A stretch of 32,713 nucleotides of DNA from Acidobacteria bacterium UBA2999. Lineage in GTDB: Bacteria; Acidobacteriota; Vicinamibacteria; Vicinamibacterales; UBA2999. The translations under genes were made by a program, and so were the position numbers. Under the pieces are notes generated by a model. That model worked only from the letters and a program-made list of their open reading frames with translations. It ran no database searches and was not told where the DNA came from. The DNA is taken from contig DDZV01000050.1 in assembly GCA_002346475.1 (NCBI GenBank), forward strand, positions 1 through 32,713, in the 5' to 3' direction. Shown here one piece after another: positions 25,339-32,713 of the stretch. The first letter of the stretch is position 1, and every line of letters begins with the position of its first letter.

Positions 25339-26850
25339 ATGATTCATCGCTTTTGTCTCGTCGCTCTTGTATTAGTCCTCGCAGGCCTTGCTAGCTATGC
25401 CCAGGTAAACTCACCGTCCAGGCCACTAACTCTTCTGTCCTCACAAGGCCGCCAAGTTTTACCAACGACACTTATAAATGGCCAAGAATTCGTCAGCCTG
25501 AACAATCTAGCTAAGCTCTTTGCTATTACGGTGCGCGAAGACAGCCTGGCTGGAGGCATTACAGTGAGCTACCAAGGAAATACCATTTTGCTTTCAGTTG
25601 AACAACCCTTGGCCTCTGTTAATGGGCGCCTAGTCACCTTGCCAGCACCTCTCACTCACTTAGAAAATCAAGCTTTCGTACCAATAGAGTTTTTAAGCCG
25701 AGCACTAGCAACAGTTTATGATTCAAAAATTGAGCTTCGTACAACCTCCCGCCTTCTTCTACTTGGTCAAGTTAACGTCCCACGACTAACAGTAACTTTG
25801 CAGGAACAAGATTCATTTACAGGTTTGATTCTTGAACTAACACCATCAATTTCTGTTTCGGCTACAACAGATGCCTCAACGATTACACTGACAGTAGAAG
25901 CTGACGGAATAGACGCTGAACTACCGATGGTCGGTGAAGGACTTGTGGAAACGCTTGGACTTGGCAACCAACCTAACACAATTGTCATAGACCTTCAGTC
26001 AGTGGCTGGATTACCAACAACAAATATCACTGATGGTGCCTTATCTACACTAGTAACAATCAATGTTCCTTTAGCTAATGCTAGTTCGACTCCATCAATT
26101 ACACCTGAACAAATCTCTCAAGAACCAATTACGCCACCTAGCACATCCCCAATATCAATAACCTCTCGTGCTGTCCTTCAAACAATCGTGCTTGACCCAG
26201 GCCACGGAGGTGAAGACATTGGCGCTATGGGTACAAGGGGTACTCTTGAAAAGCAAATAACACTTGATATTGCTCGACGCCTTAAGGCCATGGTGGAATC
26301 TCGTCTCGGTATCCGGGTACTCCTAACACGGAATGAGGACCGCAATGTCAATCTCGATGAACGAGCTGCCATGGCAAATCACAGTAAAGCCGACCTGTTT
26401 TTAAGTATCCATGCAAACGCTTCGCTCTCTCCAGAACTAGCTGGAGCTGAAATTTTCTATCTGGCAATTGATCGTGAGGTTGAAGAAGCCAGGAAGACAG
26501 CAGTAGCACTGTCCACATCACTCCCCGTTGTTGGTGGTGGCAGTCGCTCAATTGATATTATTGGATGGGATATGGCGCAAGCTTCTCATGTAGAAAATTC
26601 TGCAGTGCTTGCTGGAATCCTCGAAACATCTCTCCAAGGACAAATTCCACTTCAACCTTCAGCAGTTAAACAAGCCCCTCTTCGAGTACTTGTTGGGGCA
26701 AATATGCCTGCGGTTCTCATTGAAATTGGTTATCTGACAAATCCTACACAAGAAGAATTAGTATCTTCGTCAGGATTTCAGGCATCTGTAACACAAGCAT
26801 TATTTTCAAGTATTCTTCGATTTAGACAGTTTCTTGAGGATAATCAGTGA
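25339..26850 (+). CDS. N-acetylmuramoyl-L-alanine amidase (AmiC-like) with stalk domains
   Basis: 503 residues from ATG 25339. A signal peptide (FCLVALVLVLAGLASYA) exports it to the periplasm. Residues about 30-135 resemble the copper-amine-oxidase N-terminal domain (PF07833-like) often used as a wall-associated stalk; about 140-240 is AMIN-like; residues 280-500 are the catalytic Amidase_3 domain. Zinc ligands and catalytic residues: H289 in DPGHGG, E304, H358 in SIHAN, E462 in IEIGYLTN. It cleaves the amide between muramic acid and the stem peptide, for cell separation or wall turnover. The GerMN gene overlaps its stop by four bases. The linker (about 245-280) is rich in Ser, Thr and Pro. 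Confidence 0.92.
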   Translation: MIHRFCLVALVLVLAGLASYAQVNSPSRPLTLLSSQGRQVLPTTLINGQEFVSLNNLAKLFAITVREDSLAGGITVSYQGNTILLSVEQPLASVNGRLVTLPAPLTHLENQAFVPIEFLSRALATVYDSKIELRTTSRLLLLGQVNVPRLTVTLQEQDSFTGLILELTPSISVSATTDASTITLTVEADGIDAELPMVGEGLVETLGLGNQPNTIVIDLQSVAGLPTTNITDGALSTLVTINVPLANASSTPSITPEQISQEPITPPSTSPISITSRAVLQTIVLDPGHGGEDIGAMGTRGTLEKQITLDIARRLKAMVESRLGIRVLLTRNEDRNVNLDERAAMANHSKADLFLSIHANASLSPELAGAEIFYLAIDREVEEARKTAVALSTSLPVVGGGSRSIDIIGWDMAQASHVENSAVLAGILETSLQGQIPLQPSAVKQAPLRVLVGANMPAVLIEIGYLTNPTQEELVSSSGFQASVTQALFSSILRFRQFLEDNQ

Positions 26851-27446
26851 GCAATAGAAATCGTCTGTTTATAGCAGTGGGCGTGGGTGGACTTTTAATA
26901 GTAGCAATCTGGCTATTTTCAAGTGGCCTCAGACAGACGTCCTCTTCTGAAAATGAAAATTTCTTGACAAGTCAGGAATCACAGATCTCTTCCTTGGAAG
27001 GATCTCGCATCCAAGCAACCCTTTACCTTGGAGACTCTAATGGTAAAGCTCTTATTCCAGTTCCGTGGGACATTCCAAAGTTAGAAGACACTACGGAGCA
27101 GGGGCGACAAATTGTGCTTGCACAACTTAGCCTTAATCAACCTCCGTTTGTTTCTGTTATTCCGCCTGATACGAACTTGCGAGCATTTTTCATCTCAGAC
27201 AACGGTGACGCCTTTATTGATCTCAGCAACCAAGTCACCACAGGCCATCCCGGTGGTTCGACTACAGAACTCTTAACAGTGTACGCACTAGTCAATGCTG
27301 TAACTACAAACCTGGCTACCACTCAACGGGTGCAGATCTTAATTGATGGCCTCGAAGTTGATACTTTAGCTGGCCATGTTGACCTCAGACGTCCTCTAGA
27401 ACACAACGTATCAATCATTCGTACAACAGATACTATGAAGAAATAA
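26847..27446 (+). CDS. GerMN domain protein
   Basis: 199 residues from GTG 26847, whose GTGA overlaps the amidase stop, so the two are translationally coupled. An N-terminal hydrophobic segment (IAVGVGGLLIVAIWLF) anchors or exports it. The GerMN domain spans about residues 90-185, with 'NGDAFIDLSNQVTTGHPGGSTTELLTVYALVNAVT' -like sequence: L-S, G-x-x-x-E-L-x-x-x-x-x-L-V-N-x-V/L and 'RVQILIDGLEVDTLAGHVD'. GerMN domains occur in spore-germination proteins but also in non-spore-formers, next to amidases, where a wall-related role is likely. It precedes rph and rdgB, an order I recall in other bacterial lineages. Confidence 0.85.
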   Translation: MSNRNRLFIAVGVGGLLIVAIWLFSSGLRQTSSSENENFLTSQESQISSLEGSRIQATLYLGDSNGKALIPVPWDIPKLEDTTEQGRQIVLAQLSLNQPPFVSVIPPDTNLRAFFISDNGDAFIDLSNQVTTGHPGGSTTELLTVYALVNAVTTNLATTQRVQILIDGLEVDTLAGHVDLRRPLEHNVSIIRTTDTMKK

Positions 27447-27514
27447 TCTCTATTTTTTAAAATCTGAAGCTAAACTGAGTATTGAATACATAATTATTTC
27501 AACAATTGAGAAAC

Positions 27515-28243
27515 ATGCGTATCGATAATCGACTTCCTGAACAACTTCGACCTACTCGCATTACTCCTAATTACCTCATACATGCTGAAGGCTCAGCACT
27601 CATTGAGGTTGGAAACACGCGCCTAATTTGTACGGCAAGTGTCGAAGATCGTGTGCCCCCATTCAGACGAAATTCTGGAAAAGGCTGGGTCACTGCAGAA
27701 TACGGCATGCTTCCACGATCCACTACTACACGTTCGCAGAGAGAATCGACTGCCGGCCGCATCGGTGGAAGAACACAAGAGATTCAACGTCTCATTGGAA
27801 GATCGCTTCGCGCAGTAACACGTATGGATGAACTCGGAGAACGAACAATTACTTTGGATTGCGATGTTATTCAAGCCGATGGAGGAACACGGACAGCTGC
27901 AATTACTGGAGCTTTCGTAGCTCTTGTCCTCGCGCTACAAACGCTTCGAGAGAAAAAAAATCTTAAGACGATGCCAGTACACGATTATGTAGCAGCTACA
28001 AGTGTTGGCATCGTTGGCGGAACACCACTATTAGACCTAGCCTATAGTGAGGACTCCACTGCTGAAGTGGATATGAATATTATTAAAACTGGGAACGGTC
28101 TCTACATTGAAATTCAAGGAACCGCAGAAGCCCTTCCCTTTGGTCGAGAAGCACTAAATCTTTTACTGGATCTTGGTGATACCGGTATCCGTCAACTCAT
28201 TGCAATGCAGCGAAATCTAGTAGGAGACATCCTTCAAAAGTAA
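27515..28243 (+). CDS. rph: Ribonuclease PH
   Basis: 242 residues from ATG 27515; a TTG at 27506 is in frame but gives an unusual N-terminus, while MRIDNRL-x-EQLRP matches the family start. It is a phosphorolytic 3'-5' exoribonuclease that trims tRNA 3' ends as a hexamer in the cytoplasm. Family motifs: 'GWVTAEYGMLPRST', 'EIQRLIGRSLRAV' and 'TLDCDVIQADGGTRTAAITG', the last with the metal/phosphate-site region. Length is normal for the family (about 240). rdgB follows after four bases, so the two are co-transcribed. Confidence 0.95.
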   Translation: MRIDNRLPEQLRPTRITPNYLIHAEGSALIEVGNTRLICTASVEDRVPPFRRNSGKGWVTAEYGMLPRSTTTRSQRESTAGRIGGRTQEIQRLIGRSLRAVTRMDELGERTITLDCDVIQADGGTRTAAITGAFVALVLALQTLREKKNLKTMPVHDYVAATSVGIVGGTPLLDLAYSEDSTAEVDMNIIKTGNGLYIEIQGTAEALPFGREALNLLLDLGDTGIRQLIAMQRNLVGDILQK

Positions 28244-28247
28244 ACCT

Positions 28248-28868
28248 GTGCGAAAATCTTCAACAATCAAGCAAGAACTGCTAATAGCTACAACAAATCA
28301 GTACAAACTAAAAGAAATTCGAGAACTGTTAGCTGTTGCTCCAGTGAAACTGATCGAATTGAACCAATTCTCTAATATTGAAGAACCCGAAGAAACTGGA
28401 GAAACCTTCTCTGCTAATGCTCGTTTGAAGGCGTTGAGTTATTCCAAAATGACGAGCAGGCTAACAGTCGCAGAAGATTCTGGACTTGTCATAGACGCAC
28501 TCAATGGCGACCCGGGGGTGTACTCTGCACGTTTTATTCGTCCAGATGCAACGTATCCAGAACGATTCGCAGAAATTTTTCGTAGACTAGGCACTGTCCC
28601 ACACCTTCCTCGCACTGCAAGATTTGTGTGTGCTTTGACCGTAGTTGGTCAGGGAAAAGTAGTCTTTGAAACCTCTGGCACTATCGAAGGTGAAATTTCA
28701 AAAACCGTTAGTGGAAGTGCCGGCTTTGGTTACGATCCTATTTTTTACTATCCACCCTACAACTCTACACTTGCCGAAGTGAGTCAGCACGACAAATTGC
28801 TGGTAGCACATCGTGGCAAAGCTTTCCGAAACTTACAAAAATGGCTACTGAATACTGAAAACTATTAA
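28248..28868 (+). CDS. rdgB: RdgB/HAM1-type non-canonical purine NTP pyrophosphatase
   Basis: 206 residues from GTG 28248, four bases after rph. It hydrolyses dITP, ITP and XTP to monophosphates and so keeps deaminated purines out of DNA and RNA. Motifs: 'ATTNQYKLKEIRELL' at the start, 'EETGETFSANARLKA', 'AEDSGLVIDALNGDPGVYSARF' and 'GSAGFGYDPIFYYP' near the end, followed by 'AHRGKAFRNL'. All are where the family has them, and the length is typical. The usual 'NKISHRG' is changed to 'DKLLVAHRG', a mild variation. It faces coaA tail to tail. Confidence 0.95.
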   Translation: MRKSSTIKQELLIATTNQYKLKEIRELLAVAPVKLIELNQFSNIEEPEETGETFSANARLKALSYSKMTSRLTVAEDSGLVIDALNGDPGVYSARFIRPDATYPERFAEIFRRLGTVPHLPRTARFVCALTVVGQGKVVFETSGTIEGEISKTVSGSAGFGYDPIFYYPPYNSTLAEVSQHDKLLVAHRGKAFRNLQKWLLNTENY

Positions 28869-28887
28869 GCAATTTTTCCTGCATGAA

Positions 28888-29847
28888 TTATGTTTTCTTA
28901 AGCTTAACAACTCGAACTGCATGGTCACGACCCTTCTCAAGTACCAAGTCAGCATGTTCCCGTGTTGGAAAAATATTTTGCCGTAGATTCTCTCTGTTAA
29001 TTGTACGCCATATAGTCCGCGCCGTCGCAACGCTCTCATCTTTCGATAGACCGGCGTACTTATGAAAATACGAAGACGGGTCACGAAACACTGTCTCTCT
29101 TAAAGCTACAAATCGCTCTATGTACCACTGCTCAATATCTTCCTCAGCAGCGTCAACATAAATAGAGAAATCTAAAAAATCTGAAACAAACGTTCGGATC
29201 GGTCGATCACTGCGACCATCGCCTTTCTGCAATAAATTTAAACCCTCGACGATAAGAATATCTGGTTGCTCAACTGTCTGAGTCTTCCCAGGAAGAATGT
29301 CGTAGGCAAGGTGTGAATAAACAGGCGCTTCTACTTTTGGGAAGCCAGATTTTATGTCGACCATGAATTTTACTAGTCGCCGTACGTTGTAGCTTTCTGG
29401 AAAACCTTTTCGATCGAGTAACGAACGAGACTCGAGAACATCCAGGGGAAGTAAAAACCCATCGGTCGTAATCAGATCAACGCGTGGATGACTTGGCCAT
29501 CGAGACAATAATGTCTGTAAAATCCGAGAGGTCGTGCTCTTACCAACAGCAACGCTCCCTGAAATGCCAATAACGTAAGGGACCTCTGCCCTCTCAATTC
29601 CGAGAAACTTTGTTCTGGACTCAAAAAGTTTTTGAGTTGCTGTCACGTGTAAATTTAAAAACTGCGATAGTGGAAGATAGATGTCGGAGACCTCATCAAG
29701 AGAAAGGTTCTCGTTAAGACCAATGAGTGGGCGTAATTGAGGCTCAGAAAGGGGCAGAAGTGTTGCTGAGTGTAAAAGTGCCCAGTCAGCACGTGTGAAC
29801 TCTAGATAGTGCTGAAGAGCTTTCACCTTCACCAGATCTGACAGCAT
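28888..29847 (-). CDS. coaA: Type I pantothenate kinase
   Basis: 319 residues from ATG 29847. It phosphorylates pantothenate with ATP, the first and usually feedback-controlled step of coenzyme A synthesis. The P-loop 'GISGSVAVGKST' lies at about residues 95-106, followed by 'DLITTDGFLLP' and 'KGFPESYNV', all characteristic of the CoaA (PRK-like) family. The length equals E. coli CoaA (316). It stands alone on the minus strand, with the divergent MoxR gene about 170 bases away; no ribosome site is obvious. The CoA-dependent steps proposed elsewhere in the window would draw on this pathway. Confidence 0.95.
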   Translation of the reverse strand: MLSDLVKVKALQHYLEFTRADWALLHSATLLPLSEPQLRPLIGLNENLSLDEVSDIYLPLSQFLNLHVTATQKLFESRTKFLGIERAEVPYVIGISGSVAVGKSTTSRILQTLLSRWPSHPRVDLITTDGFLLPLDVLESRSLLDRKGFPESYNVRRLVKFMVDIKSGFPKVEAPVYSHLAYDILPGKTQTVEQPDILIVEGLNLLQKGDGRSDRPIRTFVSDFLDFSIYVDAAEEDIEQWYIERFVALRETVFRDPSSYFHKYAGLSKDESVATARTIWRTINRENLRQNIFPTREHADLVLEKGRDHAVRVVKLKKT

Positions 29848-30018
29848 ATAAAAACATTGTACAGGCCAGCCTTAAAAGCCACTAACAGTCTGCTTTTAGC
29901 CAGCATTCGCTACCATAAACAAGTCAGAATTTAGTATATGGGGGTAGTCACTTTCCAGTGATCCCGACGACATTTTCTGTTCGTAGAACGATTGATCGCT
30001 TTGCTGCACAGTCCAGAC

Positions 30019-31080
30019 ATGTATACCATTGCATTTGGCGTGCATCCAGATCTTGAACAAGCTATCGATTTTAACCAGGCAGTTGTTGCAGAGGGTGACA
30101 AGGCACTCATCGGATATAACCGTGCCAAAACACTAGCTAACGTTGTTCTACTTTCTGAGATACCAACAACCTACGACAGAAAGGAACAACGACAAGTTAG
30201 CTCTGGAAACCTGCTTCTTCGTGGCGTGCCTGGAGTCGGGAAAACTTTCTTTGGTGTCATTCTCGCAGCAATAAGCGATGCAAAGTTTGTTCGGCTACAG
30301 GGACGAGCCGACTTACAACCAACAGAAGTCGTCGGTTTTCAAATGATTAACCCAGCAACAGGAGAACTCATAACTGAGTTCGGGCCTTTGGCATCAGCCG
30401 AAGTGATTCTGCTCGACGAGATCAATCGTATCCCACTCAAATCTCAAAGTGCATTTCTCGAAGGATTGCAAGAACGAACAGTCACTGTTGGGAAAACCAC
30501 GTACGAACTGCCGACTTTTAATTTTGCTATTGCAACAATGAATCCAGTCGAGCTTGGGCAAGGGACTTTTCCATTATCTGAAGCAGCAACTGATCGTTTC
30601 GCTATCATGGTTAACATTGGCTACCTGCAACAAGAAGAAGAGCAACGACTGGTTAACTTTGACTTTAAGCGAATTCACTTAAACCCACTACTTTCAAAGC
30701 AAAGAATTGTAGAGCTCCGAGGCGCTATCAGTGATCATGTTTTTCTACATGAGCGTCTAGGTCAGTATATCCAGCAACTTGTGGCAGCGACACGACCTTA
30801 CAACCCAGACACCGACTGGTACCAGCGGTCACCTTCGGAGTTAGTCGATCGTGGTGTAGACCTAGGTGCTTCACCACGTGCAATTATCTGCTGGGGTCGC
30901 CTGGCTAAGACTTGGGCGTTACTTGAAAAACAACGAACTGAGGTATACCCGGAAGATATACAGGACTTAGCACCGTATATTCTAGGACACCGTATTTGGC
31001 TTGGCCCTCATGCTTCCAGTCACGGCTTAACAACTTCTCTTGTAATTAGCGATATTTTGGAACGAGTGCCAATTCCATGA
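30019..31080 (+). CDS. MoxR-family AAA+ ATPase
   Basis: 353 residues from ATG 30019; the frame is open upstream to a TTG at 29992 and neither start has a clear ribosome site. Walker A is GVPGVGKT, Walker B 'VILLDEINR', and sensor 1 'FAIATMNP', all in the MoxR arrangement, with 'LSEAATDRF' following and a C-terminal AAA lid. MoxR ATPases act as chaperones that help assemble or activate partner proteins, often with metal centres or in envelope stress. The DUF58 gene overlaps its stop by four bases and a BatD-like gene follows, which is the common MoxR cassette. Confidence 0.9.
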   Translation: MYTIAFGVHPDLEQAIDFNQAVVAEGDKALIGYNRAKTLANVVLLSEIPTTYDRKEQRQVSSGNLLLRGVPGVGKTFFGVILAAISDAKFVRLQGRADLQPTEVVGFQMINPATGELITEFGPLASAEVILLDEINRIPLKSQSAFLEGLQERTVTVGKTTYELPTFNFAIATMNPVELGQGTFPLSEAATDRFAIMVNIGYLQQEEEQRLVNFDFKRIHLNPLLSKQRIVELRGAISDHVFLHERLGQYIQQLVAATRPYNPDTDWYQRSPSELVDRGVDLGASPRAIICWGRLAKTWALLEKQRTEVYPEDIQDLAPYILGHRIWLGPHASSHGLTTSLVISDILERVPIP

Positions 31081-32036
31081 ATTGGAATGAATCTAAGACG
31101 ACGCAAACAGTTTCTGCAGAAGAAGATCAATTGATACCGTCTCTTATCAAATTGTCTGATATTACTGAAATCGAACTTCTGATCCTTAAACGAATGCGGG
31201 ATGTAACAATTGGAGATCATCGAAGCAATTCACATGGATCTGGATTTGATTTTACTGGCCTGCGAGACTGGCAACCAGGCGATCGCCCAGCCGCGATCGA
31301 CTGGGCGCAATCCATGATTAACAATTTCAGCCCTCTTGTTGTTCGAGACTTTGAACAACCAAGTTCCGCCACTGTTGTTGCTATCTCTGACAAATCGCTT
31401 TCAACTCACTGTGGTGTAAATGGAGTCCCAATAGCCACCGGCATCGCACGCGCTATTGCTACGATTGGACTATCAACTGTGTTGTCTCAGGATTTATTTG
31501 GCATTGTTACATTTGACAATGAATTTGATCACCTTAATGCCGTGCAACCACGCGTGGGGAAAAATCAGGTCATTCACTGCCTTAACGCTTACGAACACGG
31601 CGCTGGAGTCCAAGAACTAAAAACTACCGCCAGTTGGAACGCAACACTTCTCTCTTTTTTACCTCGAACAACGCTTCTTCCATTTATCTCAGATTTTTTA
31701 TTCTCTGATCCACACCAGGTGCTTAGCGAATTATCTTTACTAAACTCAACCCATGACGTGTTCGTAGTCCTGGTAGACGCATCTTTTGCCTTTGAATTAC
31801 CTCCCGTATCTGCAGGATGGATTGAAACGTACGATATCGAATCTGGAAACTCACAATTACTGCCTAGAAGAAAGCTGAAAGCTATGGCAAAGCAAGTTCG
31901 CACCTGGCAGGACGAAGTTGTGCAACTAGCAAAAGATTTAAATATTGACTTAGTTAGAACTGGGATAGGTGAAATAAATAGCGACCTTGCACTAGCTGAA
32001 TTCATGGCAGAGCGTCGACTGAGAAAGGTAGCGTAG
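31077..32036 (+). CDS. DUF58 domain protein (MoxR partner)
   Basis: 319 residues from ATG 31077, an ATGA overlap with the MoxR gene. The DUF58 hallmark is present at about residues 58-80: 'DFTGLRDWQPGDRPAAIDW', i.e. R-x-x-x-P-G-D-x-x-x-x-I-D-W, followed by 'LVVRDFEQ'. The rest is a von Willebrand A-like fold ('TVVAISDKSLS' in place of a full MIDAS). Proteins of this kind work with MoxR ATPases; the biochemical role is not settled. It lacks obvious membrane segments, so it is probably cytoplasmic. Confidence 0.85.
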   Translation: MNWNESKTTQTVSAEEDQLIPSLIKLSDITEIELLILKRMRDVTIGDHRSNSHGSGFDFTGLRDWQPGDRPAAIDWAQSMINNFSPLVVRDFEQPSSATVVAISDKSLSTHCGVNGVPIATGIARAIATIGLSTVLSQDLFGIVTFDNEFDHLNAVQPRVGKNQVIHCLNAYEHGAGVQELKTTASWNATLLSFLPRTTLLPFISDFLFSDPHQVLSELSLLNSTHDVFVVLVDASFAFELPPVSAGWIETYDIESGNSQLLPRRKLKAMAKQVRTWQDEVVQLAKDLNIDLVRTGIGEINSDLALAEFMAERRLRKVA

Positions 32037-32043
32037 AAAGTTA

Positions 32044-32713
32044 ATGCCAATGAAAGTAAAGATGCAAGCTTGGCTAGTCTTAGTGTCACTTGTTCTTACT
32101 GTCGACTTCCCGTTCACTCTTATTCAAGCACAGCAATCTAACGAAATGAATGGCGAGACAGAAACTATTACCGTGTCGCCAATTGCATGCTGGTGGAGGG
32201 CTTCTGCAAGCGCAGTCCGTGTAGGCGAAGAATTCACACTTGTATTAACTTGTTCGACGCTAGAAACAGAAACTACGACAGTCATCGCAGACCGGTCGCG
32301 TTTGGACCCACAGGTTATACAACTACAGCCCTTTGAAGTTATTCGTGGAACCCAGGCAGCTGAATCCCAAACGATCTCAAGTCGTTTTTTTCAATATGAA
32401 TACACACTCCAATACATTGGCGAAAATTTTGATCAGGATCTTGAGATTCCACCACTAGAAATTACCTACCACGTGGAAAGCCGTGTGAGTGCCACTCAGG
32501 CACTAGAAGCACGAGATCAACAGTACATCCTCCCACAACAAAGTATCAGGATTGTATCTTTAGTGCCGAGCGATGCTAAAGACATCCGTGACTATCGGCC
32601 AGAAACTCTTCGTGAGATTGCTTCGAGAAGACTGAGTGCAAATATTACTCGTATTGCTGGACTGATGCTTTTTGCTATTAGTGCCGTGCTCTTAATTTGG
32701 ATTGCTAGACAAA
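32044..32713 (+). CDS. BatD-like exported protein of the MoxR operon, N-terminal part
   Basis: Starts at ATG 32044, seven bases after the DUF58 stop, and stays open for 223 codons to the window end, so the C-terminus is missing. A signal peptide (WLVLVSLVLTVDFPFTLIQA) is followed by a beta-rich extracytoplasmic region (about 45-175, with 'VRVGEEFTLVLTCS' and 'FQYEYTLQYIGE') and a hydrophobic segment at about 203-221 ('IAGLMLFAISAVLLIWIA') that would anchor it. The 'GEEFTLVL ... FQYEYTL' pattern and operon position resemble BatD/oxygen-tolerance proteins; the identification rests more on context than on sequence. Confidence 0.65.
   Translation, partial: MPMKVKMQAWLVLVSLVLTVDFPFTLIQAQQSNEMNGETETITVSPIACWWRASASAVRVGEEFTLVLTCSTLETETTTVIADRSRLDPQVIQLQPFEVIRGTQAAESQTISSRFFQYEYTLQYIGENFDQDLEIPPLEITYHVESRVSATQALEARDQQYILPQQSIRIVSLVPSDAKDIRDYRPETLREIASRRLSANITRIAGLMLFAISAVLLIWIARQ

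Noticed and set aside
26847..27446. GerMN protein as evidence of sporulation
   Set aside because: GerMN domains occur widely in non-spore-formers beside amidase and rph genes, and no other sporulation gene is present.
1..32713. CRISPR arrays, tRNA or rRNA genes, insertion sequences, prophage or integrase genes
   Set aside because: No spaced repeat array, cloverleaf-like sequence, transposase motif or terminal repeat was recognised on reading both strands; a tRNAscan or ISfinder run would be decisive.

Overview
The window is a densely coded bacterial chromosome segment of about 32.7 kb, with 28 genes of which the first and last are cut by the window edges. No tRNA, rRNA, CRISPR array, transposase or integrase was recognised. 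Base composition is moderate: 60-base samples outside one gene give 43-52% G+C. The gene content points to a Gram-negative environmental, probably marine, heterotroph. Markers are a DUF1592/DUF1552 pair with haem c sites, an ankyrin protein beside them, several exported PQQ-type beta-propellers, a carboxypeptidase-regulatory/cytochrome lipoprotein and a GerMN-rph-rdgB run. This resembles Acidobacteriota (Vicinamibacteria-like); Planctomycetota or another surface-polymer degrader cannot be excluded. The assignment is by recall of gene content, not by search.

Layout. 1-462: end of an RND efflux adaptor. 499-1827 (-): a beta-propeller gene with strikingly high G+C. 1925-4102 (-): haem-binding lipoprotein with propeller. 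4103-4462: the only gene-free stretch over 300 bases, a divergent regulatory region. 4463-8363 (+): DUF1592 and DUF1552 proteins. 8453-9868 (-): exported ankyrin protein, facing the previous pair across strong hairpins. 9950-10393 (-): HicB-like antitoxin without HicA, with a good promoter. 10562-14316 (+): two secreted PQQ-like propellers. 14414-19548 (+): a compact five-gene operon (radical SAM enzyme, UbiC-like chorismate lyase, 4HBT thioesterase, PaaK-type ligase, flavin-dependent halogenase-like enzyme). 19558-23308 (-): half-size DMT membrane protein, small Cys-containing exported protein, ALDH-fold reductase, LuxE/PaaK-like ligase. 23356-25240 (+): small membrane protein plus sodium/solute symporter. 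25339-28868 (+): cell-wall amidase, GerMN lipoprotein-like protein, RNase PH, RdgB. 28888-29847 (-): pantothenate kinase. 30019-32713 (+): MoxR ATPase, DUF58 protein and a BatD-like exported protein running off the end.

The most interesting system is the 14414-19548 operon. It has the parts to make 4-hydroxybenzoate (or a relative) from chorismate, activate it on CoA or as an adenylate, modify it with a halogenase-type flavoenzyme and a HemN-like radical SAM enzyme, and release it by a thioesterase, with no polyketide or fatty-acid machinery visible. The opposite-strand pair at 20693-23308, a reductase lacking the usual ALDH general-base glutamate and a short LuxE-like ligase, looks like a carboxylate-to-aldehyde module and could act on a related or separate substrate. 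Housekeeping genes on the right (rph, rdgB, coaA, moxR) indicate chromosomal backbone.
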